DNA of 32,160 nucleotides. Source: Edaphobacter sp. (GTDB taxonomy: Bacteria > Acidobacteriota > Terriglobia > Terriglobales > Acidobacteriaceae). Positions 16,298 through 23,804 of the stretch are shown piece after piece (positions within the stretch are counted from its first letter, which is position 1; each line of letters opens with the position of its first letter). The translations under genes and the position numbers were made by a program. Location: NCBI GenBank assembly GCA_025462755.1, contig JAOAPF010000333.1:1-32160 (forward strand), given 5' to 3'. The notes beneath the pieces are model-generated. The model ran no database searches, had not been told where the DNA came from, and saw only the letters and a program-made list of their open reading frames with translations.

Positions 16298-19252
16298 CTA
16301 ATACCTCCAGCCATTTTCGGCCTGCGTTCGTGCGAACTCGCCAAGGGGTTCATGGCTTTCCGGATCGCCCGCGAGAGGCCGAGCAGCAATCAGAGAACTG
16401 TGATTGCCGTCACCGTTCACGGCGCGTACTTCGTAGCGCGCATCGATGTGGTGACGGGCGCCGGGTGAATGGTCGAAGAAAAAGGTGCCCTTGGCGGCCT
16501 TCCCGGTGACGGAACCATCTTTGAGGATTTCGTAGTAAGAGATCCACTGGTTGCTACGGGCAGGTGACCAGGCAATTTCAATCCCTTGGACGCCAAGGTT
16601 GGTACCTACCCGCTTGGTCACATGGGAAGGGGGTTGGGGCGTCAATCTGCTCGCTCCCGATCCCGGGTGATCGGGTAGATTTAAAAAAATCAGTTCTCCG
16701 GCAGGAACGGTTGTGAGACGAATACCGTTCGACATCAGTTTCGCGCCGGTCTCATGCATGCGGAGCCTACCATGGATACTCTCCACCTCGTAGATCTGGT
16801 CAACATTGAGTCCGCGTGGGTAGAGGCGGATGGGCTCTTCAAGCCCCGATTCCAGGCGAATGGGCGCGGCCAGCTTCGCGTATTTGAAGCCTACGGCGTC
16901 CGTTTGAGTCTGGCTCATATCAAGAGTGGCTGAACCGAGAACCTTTTGATCCGACGCTCGCAGGATCGTGAGTTGATAGGTGCCTCTATTTTTCCCCGGA
17001 TCATACTGTCCAAGCTCTGATATGTTGAGCGGCTCGGCCCCGGTCTGGAATGAGATGCCGAAAAAGCGTTGGTCCATACGCCGCGCTACGCCGCGTTTGA
17101 CAATTTGCGTGACAAACGGCCGGCCGCCTTGCGGAGTTTGATAGCGAAACGACAGGGGGCCGAAGACCTCTCCCGGCACACCGTAGTACCGATAGTCGTG
17201 ATCGATCGGGTCGGCATAGATGCCGGTGTCGAGAGACGCTGCCGAAGTGGTCAGTACCTGCCCCATCTCTGCAGGGCCGCCTTCCCAGCGATCATTGTCC
17301 GTATTCGCCACGGGCGTACTGATGAGAAAGTAGGTGGTCCCTGTCTTGGCATGCTTGGTGAGAATGATTCCACGATTGCCACTAGAATCCATTCGCTGGA
17401 AATACCAGATTGGGTCATCTCCCGCGACACGTGGCCGAAAAACATGGCTCCAGCGTCCAGCGACGTTCTGCGCGATCAGGTAGTGGTAAATCTCCCAGTC
17501 CTTCCGGATCGCCTCAATGTTCTCTCCATCCCCTGGGTCGCGGTACCAACTCGGATTCAGCGCCAGGTGGGTACGATCACTCGATGGCCGATAGAAAGTG
17601 TGATCAAAATCCGTGATGTTGTGAAGCTTGTCAGGAGGAACAAGCAGAGAGCTGTAATAGCCGCTGTAGGGGCCAACGCCGCCATCCGTGCATTCTCCAG
17701 ACTCGGCAAGCCGTGCAAGGTCGTAGCTAATCCAACGTCCTCCGCCATCGCACGCATCGACTCCGCTTCCCGGGTGCGCGATCTTGAACTGCTCGATGAG
17801 ACTGCGAAACTGCTGGTCGGCAGCTAGGAGTTTGGTATCGCTCGCGCTCGCCGCAGGGGCGATATCGTAGCGCCATTGGAAGTCTCGCCAGGCGGCGACA
17901 TTGTGGTCCAGAAGCTGCTTCTGCCAGGCGGTTGTCTCGGGGATGGATTGCTCGAAGGCCATCTGGCCGGCGATGAGCCATTCCGGGTGCGCCCGCGCAA
18001 CCTTACTTTCGGCCGTGGCAAGAAACGAAGGCTGCCACAAAACCCAACGCATTCCATGCTTTTCCAGGTAAGAAGTGGTCAAGCGCCAATCGGGGCCGTT
18101 CCAGTCGCCCCAGCGATCGTACCAACCAGCGTCGTCCCAAAGAATATCGCCACCGGCCTGGCGCAAGAGATCCGTGTAACGCAAATCTGAAGAGAGTCTG
18201 CGGCCCCAGTTATCTGCGCATGGGGTTCCACCGTCGCCGATCCAAGGCGAAGGCCAATCGACCGCCCAACGGGTCTTGCCAAAGTACTCAGGATTCGTAA
18301 ATTCCCACAGATACCGATATTGCCAGTCGAGGATCTGGTTCCCGATCTCATCGAGATCTCCTGACAGTGCCCCGGCGAAGGCCTTGGGGGTCGTGACCCG
18401 GTTGCCAGGCAAGAGAGCTTGGTCAAAGCCAGCCACTTGTAGAGCCACACCAATCTGCTCGCCCGTAAGATCACCAACCTGGAGCGACCAGTGGCCCATA
18501 TAGTCCCACCCGATCGCCAAGCTGTCATTCGATGTAATGTCGCGTAACAGCATTAGTGGCAGGTACGCGCTGTAGTTACCTTTCTGCACGCCCACATTGG
18601 AGTCGAAGATACGCCGATAGTCACGGTGTACCTGTTCCGTTTTAAGCAGTTGACTCCCGTTGAAGTTTCCGCCACCGCTCAAATAGTTAAGCTCTAGACT
18701 GTCCGGATCGCTGCCCAAGCATCTCGTATTGAAGAAGAACAATTCATCAAGTTGCAGAGTTCGTATCGAGGTATTCTCAATCGTCAGCCATTCACGAATG
18801 ATTGCAGTATGCGGATAGATGATCCAGTGTTTTGTGACCTCGAGGGGACCACCAGAGAGCCTGATTTCCAGCAGAAGCTGTCCCTGGGGGAGTACTTGCT
18901 GGCGCTCATCCAATAGCTTCCAGTGCCAGGCTGGAGAGTCTATAGAAACACCGTCGACTCTCATCCGGATCTGATCGGGATGGTCTCCATGATTCCGATA
19001 CTCACGGTGCGAGAGCTTATTTCGGAAAGAAGTTAGGAGGAATCGACCGCCGTCCAATGTGACTTTTTGCTCCATTTGCGAAGTGCCCATGACCCAGCTT
19101 TTTCCCTCACGCCGGGCATAAGCAGACCGATCATCGGTAAGCGCAACCTGCGACCACAGCGCGGACGTTTCCGCTGGAGAGCGTGCGCCGTCCCACCACA
19201 GGCCCGTCATGGCAGCTGAAGCGCAGAGTTTTGAGAAGTCCCGCCGATTCAA
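16298..19252 (-). CDS. Tat-exported multidomain GH36-like glycosidase, truncated by an amber codon
   Basis: A 984-residue product up to the amber. The start is TTG at 19252 with GGAGA 5 bases upstream, giving MNRRDFSKLCASAAM, a Tat signal. The N-terminal beta-sandwich is followed by a barrel with LWDDAGWYDRWGDW, MRWVLWQPSF, RDFQWRYDIAPAA (Asp463, candidate nucleophile) and SGECTDGGVGPYSG (Asp523, candidate acid/base). A fibronectin-III-like domain lies at about 855-945 (GIEIAWSPARSNQWISYYEI, YEVRAVNGDGNHSS). The frame then stops at TAG, although the next domain continues in phase to 15875; the full-length form would be 1125 positions. The substrate is not evident, and the remote GH36-like barrel leaves specificity open. 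A weak operator candidate lies 110 bases upstream. Confidence 0.85.
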   Translation of the reverse strand: MNRRDFSKLCASAAMTGLWWDGARSPAETSALWSQVALTDDRSAYARREGKSWVMGTSQMEQKVTLDGGRFLLTSFRNKLSHREYRNHGDHPDQIRMRVDGVSIDSPAWHWKLLDERQQVLPQGQLLLEIRLSGGPLEVTKHWIIYPHTAIIREWLTIENTSIRTLQLDELFFFNTRCLGSDPDSLELNYLSGGGNFNGSQLLKTEQVHRDYRRIFDSNVGVQKGNYSAYLPLMLLRDITSNDSLAIGWDYMGHWSLQVGDLTGEQIGVALQVAGFDQALLPGNRVTTPKAFAGALSGDLDEIGNQILDWQYRYLWEFTNPEYFGKTRWAVDWPSPWIGDGGTPCADNWGRRLSSDLRYTDLLRQAGGDILWDDAGWYDRWGDWNGPDWRLTTSYLEKHGMRWVLWQPSFLATAESKVARAHPEWLIAGQMAFEQSIPETTAWQKQLLDHNVAAWRDFQWRYDIAPAASASDTKLLAADQQFRSLIEQFKIAHPGSGVDACDGGGRWISYDLARLAESGECTDGGVGPYSGYYSSLLVPPDKLHNITDFDHTFYRPSSDRTHLALNPSWYRDPGDGENIEAIRKDWEIYHYLIAQNVAGRWSHVFRPRVAGDDPIWYFQRMDSSGNRGIILTKHAKTGTTYFLISTPVANTDNDRWEGGPAEMGQVLTTSAASLDTGIYADPIDHDYRYYGVPGEVFGPLSFRYQTPQGGRPFVTQIVKRGVARRMDQRFFGISFQTGAEPLNISELGQYDPGKNRGTYQLTILRASDQKVLGSATLDMSQTQTDAVGFKYAKLAAPIRLESGLEEPIRLYPRGLNVDQIYEVESIHGRLRMHETGAKLMSNGIRLTTVPAGELIFLNLPDHPGSGASRLTPQPPSHVTKRVGTNLGVQGIEIAWSPARSNQWISYYEILKDGSVTGKAAKGTFFFDHSPGARHHIDARYEVRAVNGDGNHSSLIAARPLAGDPESHEPLGEFARTQAENGWRY

Positions 19253-19361
19253 TTCGTCTCCAGTGATGGGGTAGATTACGCGAGTTCGGAAGATGGTCGC
19301 GGCCCCGCACTTCGGGTCAGGCGAACCCCAATTTCGAAACTCTACTCATGACGCCGAGTGA

Positions 19362-19381
19362 TGCTCACAATAATGTTGACA
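19362..19381. promoter_or_regulatory. Weak candidate operator upstream of the large GH36-like gene
   Basis: TGCTCAC-AATAAT-GTTGACA has one perfect half site and 4 of 7 matches in the other half. Position upstream of the minus-strand gene fits control, but the match alone is weak. Confidence 0.3.
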
Positions 19382-19426
19382 TCCATTTATCCGCAAAAAA
19401 AAGATAGGAGAGCCATTCAGCTCGGC

Positions 19427-20167
19427 CTAGCCGTGAAGCCTCGACAGGCTGGTCCGATCGAGGCCTGATCGACTGGCGGGCTGTGGCGCGCCTTGATCCA
19501 TGGCGAGAAATGGCGGCCGGATTCGAGAGAGAACTTCTTCTGCCTTTGCGTTGAAATAGCTTTCCACAGAACGCTCTACCTTGGCGATCGGCGCCGTCAG
19601 AATTGTTTCGAGGTATTGTGCATGCTCTTTGTAGCGAACAGCCATGGAGCTTTGGTTCGAATAAGCTCGAGCCAACATGAAGATAAATGGATTCATGATC
19701 TTGCTCAGGCTGTTTTCGAGGGTCGCACGGTGGGAGAGCTTCCAGATGGTTTGATGGAAGTTCATATCAGCAGCTAGAAAAGCCTCATCGCCATTCCGTG
19801 AGGCTGACTTCATATCTTTTAGAGCTTCGCGTAGTGTTGTCTCCATTTCCGGAGTCAATCGTTCGCGCAGGTAGCGAACGCAAAGAGCCTCAAGCTTGCC
19901 GCGCATGCTAAAGATCACCTCGATTGACTCCGCGGAAATGTCTCGGATGAAGGTCCCTCGCCGACCTACCGTTACGATCAAACCATCGCGTTCGAGCCGC
20001 AGAAGGGCCTCACGGACGGGACCCCGACTGCACTTCAAACGCTTGGCTACATCCTCTTCGATTACTCGTTCCCGAGGTTTCAGCGCACCCCGATAGATAG
20101 CTTGTCGAACATATTCTTCGACCCGCTCAGTCGCAGTCAGACGATGTCGTTCTTTGTTTTCAGGCAT
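19427..20167 (-). CDS. GntR-family regulator, FadR/FCD subfamily (regulator 2)
   Basis: A 246-residue paralogue of the regulator at 8283-8966. Shared blocks include TERVE-Y, CSRGPVREALLRLERDGL, RRGTFI-DISAESIEV-FSMRGKLE-LCVRY and RYK-H--YL. The winged-helix is followed by an FCD domain with Asp/His in AADMNFHQTI and His in YKEHAQYL. The third His of the FCD metal site, present in paralogue 1 (VEQHF), is Tyr here (VESYF), so metal or ligand binding probably differs. The ATG at 20167 gives a start matching the conserved N-terminus, though no good ribosome site is seen. It is divergent from the RhaT-like permease with the perfect operator candidate between them, pointing to autoregulation and control of uptake. 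Confidence 0.92.
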   Translation of the reverse strand: MPENKERHRLTATERVEEYVRQAIYRGALKPRERVIEEDVAKRLKCSRGPVREALLRLERDGLIVTVGRRGTFIRDISAESIEVIFSMRGKLEALCVRYLRERLTPEMETTLREALKDMKSASRNGDEAFLAADMNFHQTIWKLSHRATLENSLSKIMNPFIFMLARAYSNQSSMAVRYKEHAQYLETILTAPIAKVERSVESYFNAKAEEVLSRIRPPFLAMDQGAPQPASRSGLDRTSLSRLHG

Positions 20168-20320
20168 ATGTGGCGACGTGTAGTCACGCTACCAGAATCA
20201 GCGGCATTTGCAAAGAACAGGCTGCAGGCGACGGAGTGCCGGCAAGAAGCCGAGCAAGAAAATGCGCGTCAAAAGCTAAGAGATCCCAGGATGTTTAAAG
20301 GTTTAGTACAAAACCGCATA

Positions 20321-20340
20321 TGTCAACATAGATGTTGACA
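20321..20340. promoter_or_regulatory. Perfect candidate GntR/FCD operator between regulator 2 and permease
   Basis: TGTCAAC-ATAGAT-GTTGACA is a perfect inverted repeat; the arms even extend to TGTCAACA/TGTTGACA. Placement between divergent regulator and transporter genes is the classical autoregulatory position. Confidence 0.65.
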
Positions 20341-20439
20341 CGCCGCTGCGGCGAAGTGAAGAATGGGTCGGTCGCTCTACCCGATCCGCGGCCATTTCGA
20401 AGGGCCGGAGTCGGTTGCACCCACGAAAAGGGATGGCAC

Positions 20440-21447
20440 ATGGAGACAGGTCTCGGCGTCTTACTGGCCATGCTCGGCGGAGTCATGGCCGGAAATTGCA
20501 TGGTACCCCTGAAATACCAACGCAGGTGGCGCTGGGAAAACACCTGGATTGTTTTCTCTCTGGTAGCACTGGTCCTGTTGCCTTGGATTCTCGCCTTCTG
20601 TCGGGTGCGAAATCTGCCGGCGGTCTACGCCAAAACGCAATTCGGCAGCTTCGTTATCCCATTTCTCTACGGGGCTGGTTGGGGAATCGCGCAGGTGTTG
20701 TTCGGGCTGGCCGTTGTCTATATCGGAATGGCTTTGTCCTTCGCCATCACAATCGGCCTAAGTGCCGCCCTCGGAACCCTCGTCCCGATCCTATTGCAAC
20801 ACCCGAAGGTCCTCATCACCGGCCACGGTCCGGTGCTTTTGTTTGGGATGGTCCTCATGCTTGTCGGTGTCTTCGTTTGCAGTTGGGCCGGCCGACGCAG
20901 AGAGAGGGAACAGCAAGGGGACGCGGTCGGGGCGGCAGGAAGATCCTATGCGGTAGGTGTTTTGCTTGCCACGGCTGCGGGACTGTTGGCCCCCATGCTC
21001 AGCTATGCCCTAGCTTTTGGGGATAGCTTAATCCGTGAAGCCCTTCTGTTCCATACCGCCCGCGCGGACGCTCCCTATGCCGTGTGGCCCATCGCTCTTG
21101 CCGGAGGAGCGGTCCCGAATCTCCTGTACGCTTTTTGGCTCATCCAGCGGAAAAAGAGTTGGGCGAACTTTCTACCGGTTTGGCCGGAGATTCTTCTGGG
21201 AGCCGTCATGGGTGCTCTGTGGATGGGATCGGTTGCAATCTACGGATCTGCCACGACCCTACTAGGAGTTGTCGGCGCATCGATCGGATGGAGTATTTAT
21301 CAAATTTGCATCATTCTGACAGCGAATGTCTCGGGTTGGATTGCCGGGGAGTGGCAGGGCATTAGCCGTCTCTCACGCCTCGCCTTATGGGGCGGACTCA
21401 TTATGCTGGCATCGGCAACTCTCGCCATCACGTACGGCAACCACTAG
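20440..21447 (+). CDS. rhaT: RhaT-family sugar:proton symporter
   Basis: A 335-residue inner-membrane protein with about ten hydrophobic segments. Similarity to the E. coli L-rhamnose:H+ symporter RhaT is seen in order: an N-terminal GVLLAMLGGVMAGNCMVPLK (compare GAASAACFYAPFKK), FLYGAGWGIAQVLFGL, IGMALSFAITIGL, the central Arg-rich loop, EILLGAVMGALWMGSVAIYG and a C-terminal EWQGISRLS segment. The ATG at 20440 is chosen because AAAGGGA precedes it and homology starts there; the open frame reaches back to 20332, inside the operator. Rhamnose itself need not be the substrate; the family moves related deoxy- and aldohexoses. The TAG stop lies exactly at the edge of a MITE insertion. Confidence 0.9.
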   Translation: METGLGVLLAMLGGVMAGNCMVPLKYQRRWRWENTWIVFSLVALVLLPWILAFCRVRNLPAVYAKTQFGSFVIPFLYGAGWGIAQVLFGLAVVYIGMALSFAITIGLSAALGTLVPILLQHPKVLITGHGPVLLFGMVLMLVGVFVCSWAGRRREREQQGDAVGAAGRSYAVGVLLATAAGLLAPMLSYALAFGDSLIREALLFHTARADAPYAVWPIALAGGAVPNLLYAFWLIQRKKSWANFLPVWPEILLGAVMGALWMGSVAIYGSATTLLGVVGASIGWSIYQICIILTANVSGWIAGEWQGISRLSRLALWGGLIMLASATLAITYGNH

Positions 21448-21598
21448 GAACTTGTTGAAAAACACTTACAGGTCTCGGAATGTGGCAAATATCGGGATAC
21501 CAAACCCCTCACTGAAACATTACCGATCGCTCTGCGGGCTTTGTAGAGCGATTCAGTTTTTCAATCTGCGTGACGTTCGACGTTTTTCAACAAGTTCC
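21447..21598. mobile_element. 152-bp MITE with perfect 17-bp terminal inverted repeats and TA target duplication
   Basis: GGAACTTGTTGAAAAAC (21447-21463) and GTTTTTCAACAAGTTCC (21582-21598) are exact inverted repeats. They are flanked by TA on both sides (21445-21446 and 21599-21600), which is the target duplication of IS630/Tc1-mariner-type elements. The interior has no gene and contains a smaller hairpin (ATCGCTCT...AGAGCGAT, about 21529-21552). It sits at the last codon of the permease; the TA of the target plus the first G of the repeat rebuild the TAG stop. Confidence 0.8.
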
Positions 21599-21667
21599 TA
21601 GCTGTCTGCGCCGTCCTTCCCGGGTGAGTCCCTCACACGAGGAACGCAATGGCGAAACCCCACCTAA

Positions 21668-21687
21668 AGTTGACATTGCTGTTGACA
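21668..21687. promoter_or_regulatory. Candidate operator/promoter upstream of SDR3
   Basis: AGTTGAC-ATTGCT-GTTGACA has a perfect right half and 4 of 7 matches in the left half. The two GTTGACA words also read as a direct repeat with 12-base period. TTGACA at 21682-21687 could act as a -35 with TAGATT 18 bases later (21706-21711). Confidence 0.4.
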
Positions 21688-21844
21688 CATTTGGAGGCAG
21701 GGCAGTAGATTGTGGCTGCTATAAAAAGCGGCTGATCCGGGCATGGCTGACCGCCGAGCGATAGTTGCGAACGGCCGAGCGTTCTTTTTTCCAGAATGAG
21801 ATCACCAGCAAGAAGCGGCACGCTGAGGAACCTTACCGCATCCG

Positions 21845-22690
21845 ATGACTGAGCGAATGAAGCTGCATGGGAGAAAGGCCCTTATAACAGGGTCGGACAC
21901 CGGCATCGGGCTCGAGATCGGGCGCGAGTTCGCCCAGCAGGGCGCCGATGTGGTCTTTCACTATGTGCAAGATGACTCCGCCGTGACCGCGGCTGTAGAA
22001 GAGGCGTCCTCGCTGGGGCGCAAGTCCACCGCATTTCGCGCCGATTTCAATAATCTTGACGAGGCAGTTGGACTGGCCGAACGCGCAGTGGAATTTCTTG
22101 GCACTGTGAATTGTCTGGTGAACAATGCCGGCGTTACGTTCAACCGGCCGTTCATGCAAGTTAGCCCTCGACAATTTGAAGCGATGTTTAATATCAACTT
22201 CCGGGCCCAGTACTTCATCACTCAAAAGGTAGTGCAACAGCTCCTCCGGCGCGGTGAACCCGGCGTTGTCTGCAACGTATCCTCAATCCACGCCTTGCAG
22301 GGTGCGCCGGAACATTCGCTTTACGCCGCGACTAAAGGAGCGATTCTTTCATACACGCGCTCGCTGGCTGTCGAGTTGGCCCATCGGGGAATTAGGGTGA
22401 ACTCCATCGCTCCCGGATGGGTCACGGTTGAGAACTATTTTAATTCGATTCCGGGATTCACAGAGGAGGTGGCTAAGGCTGTCACCTTTCAAGCCATCCC
22501 CACGGCGCGCGGTGGAACGCCCAGCGACATCGCGAAGCTCGCAGCATTTCTCTGCTCCGACGATGCCAGCTATATCGTCGGCCAAACCATAGTCGCGGAC
22601 GGCGGAACGACGGCCTTGATGTCTTTAGTCTCAGATTTTCGCAAGGAGTCCGTTCATCGATTTGGTGTGGGCTCTCTTCCAGATACATAA
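21845..22690 (+). CDS. SDR-family oxidoreductase 3
   Basis: A 281-residue classical short-chain dehydrogenase: TGSDTGIG near residue 16, NNAGVTF, Ser in NVSSIHALQ, Tyr-x3-Lys in SLYAATKGA and the closing YIVGQTIVADGGTT. The overall form resembles the glucose/ribitol-dehydrogenase-like group. A C-terminal tail of about 25 residues (SLVSDFRKESVHRFGVG..) extends beyond the usual end. The first ATG is 21845; a second at 21857 (MKLHGRKALITG) is possible. It begins a rightward set with the metallo-beta-lactamase-fold gene (160-base gap) and the GH36-like gene. A sugar dehydrogenase feeding the lactonase-like neighbour is inferred. Confidence 0.92.
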   Translation: MTERMKLHGRKALITGSDTGIGLEIGREFAQQGADVVFHYVQDDSAVTAAVEEASSLGRKSTAFRADFNNLDEAVGLAERAVEFLGTVNCLVNNAGVTFNRPFMQVSPRQFEAMFNINFRAQYFITQKVVQQLLRRGEPGVVCNVSSIHALQGAPEHSLYAATKGAILSYTRSLAVELAHRGIRVNSIAPGWVTVENYFNSIPGFTEEVAKAVTFQAIPTARGGTPSDIAKLAAFLCSDDASYIVGQTIVADGGTTALMSLVSDFRKESVHRFGVGSLPDT

Positions 22691-22850
22691 CGGTTCAACC
22701 CCCGTGGGCCCCTTATCGAACCGATGTTTGCAGCGGGCTAGCTTGCAACACAGAATGCAAGGTTAAAAAGATCTGCGGCATGCCGATGCGAGCTTTGAAC
22801 ACAATCGGAAGAGATTTGCCAACCAATAGAACGCGACTGAGGATCACGAG

Positions 22851-23633
22851 ATGAGCTTGATGAAAGAGATTAAAACCTTCGCTGTTCCGCGGGGAGAGGT
22901 CGGGGTCTGGTGGCTCGGTCAGAACGGCTTCATCTTCAAGACTCCCGAAGGTACCTTGTTGAGCATCGATTTGTACCTCACCAACAGTGTTCCGGAACTC
23001 CTGCCCGATCTTCCTGTCGATTTGCAGAGGATGCTGCCTGTCTATGTCGCGCCCGAGGAACTCGAGACTGACATCTATGCTTGCACTCATAGCCACTTCG
23101 ATCATGCCGACCCGCTGACGATTCGCAATCTACGCAACAAGGACACGATTCAGTTTGTGGGCCCAACCATGACCTGCCACGCCTACCGATCGTATGGAGT
23201 GGAGGACGCCCGAATTGTCTCTCTTGCGCCGAAAGAGGACATGTCTTATCGCGACATCAAGATCGAGGGGACGTTCGCTCTTCCTACAGATGATAGTGAT
23301 CTTAACCACATTGGATTTCTGGTGACTTTTGCGGATCATTTCAAGGTCTACATTACCGGTGACACGGATCACTCCGAGCTGCTGGCATCCGTAGCGAAGC
23401 ATGAGCCGCAGGTACTGATTACTTGTATCAACGGCAACTACAACAATCTCTCGCATTGGGAAGCCGCAGAACTGGCGAAATGGATCAATCCCAAGATCGC
23501 CATCCCCTGTCACTACGATATGTTTCGCGACAACGCCATGGATCCATTGCAATTCCGCGCCAGCCTGAAGATGCAGGCCCCCAAGGTTGAATACCACCAA
23601 CTTACGCATGCGAAGCTCCAGCTATTAAGGTGA
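22851..23633 (+). CDS. UlaG-like metallo-beta-lactamase-fold hydrolase (putative sugar lactonase)
   Basis: A 260-residue protein with an MBL fold. The zinc motif reads THSHFDHAD, with further ligands in NHIGF, ITGDTDHSEL and PCHYDMFRDN. The N-terminal GVWWLGQNGFIFKT and the C-terminal IPCHYDMF...DPLQFR resemble L-ascorbate-6-phosphate lactonase UlaG (WWLG, IPFHHDIW, DPQEIR), although this protein is roughly 90 residues shorter. GAGGA lies about 8 bases before the ATG at 22851. Opening an aldonolactone made by a neighbouring SDR would fit an oxidative sugar pathway, but a C-C or phosphoester hydrolase role cannot be excluded. Followed after 171 bases by the GH36-like gene. Confidence 0.87.
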   Translation: MSLMKEIKTFAVPRGEVGVWWLGQNGFIFKTPEGTLLSIDLYLTNSVPELLPDLPVDLQRMLPVYVAPEELETDIYACTHSHFDHADPLTIRNLRNKDTIQFVGPTMTCHAYRSYGVEDARIVSLAPKEDMSYRDIKIEGTFALPTDDSDLNHIGFLVTFADHFKVYITGDTDHSELLASVAKHEPQVLITCINGNYNNLSHWEAAELAKWINPKIAIPCHYDMFRDNAMDPLQFRASLKMQAPKVEYHQLTHAKLQLLR

Positions 23634-23804
23634 GGTAAGGCAGTCCGGAATTGGAAAGTCCACGCAGTCCAACGTTCTGGCTGTCTTTCTGTCGCCGATT
23701 CCTTCTCCTTTGGCGGAGTCATCTTGCAACATCGATGGCATGGCCGAATTGCAGATCTGGCCGGTATCAATCCACTCGATCGGATCGGTGAAAGTGCGGT
23801 CACG

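Noticed and set aside
17069-17827. A 252-codon plus-strand open frame inside the large GH36-like gene
   Set aside because: Antisense shadow of a clearly conserved barrel domain.
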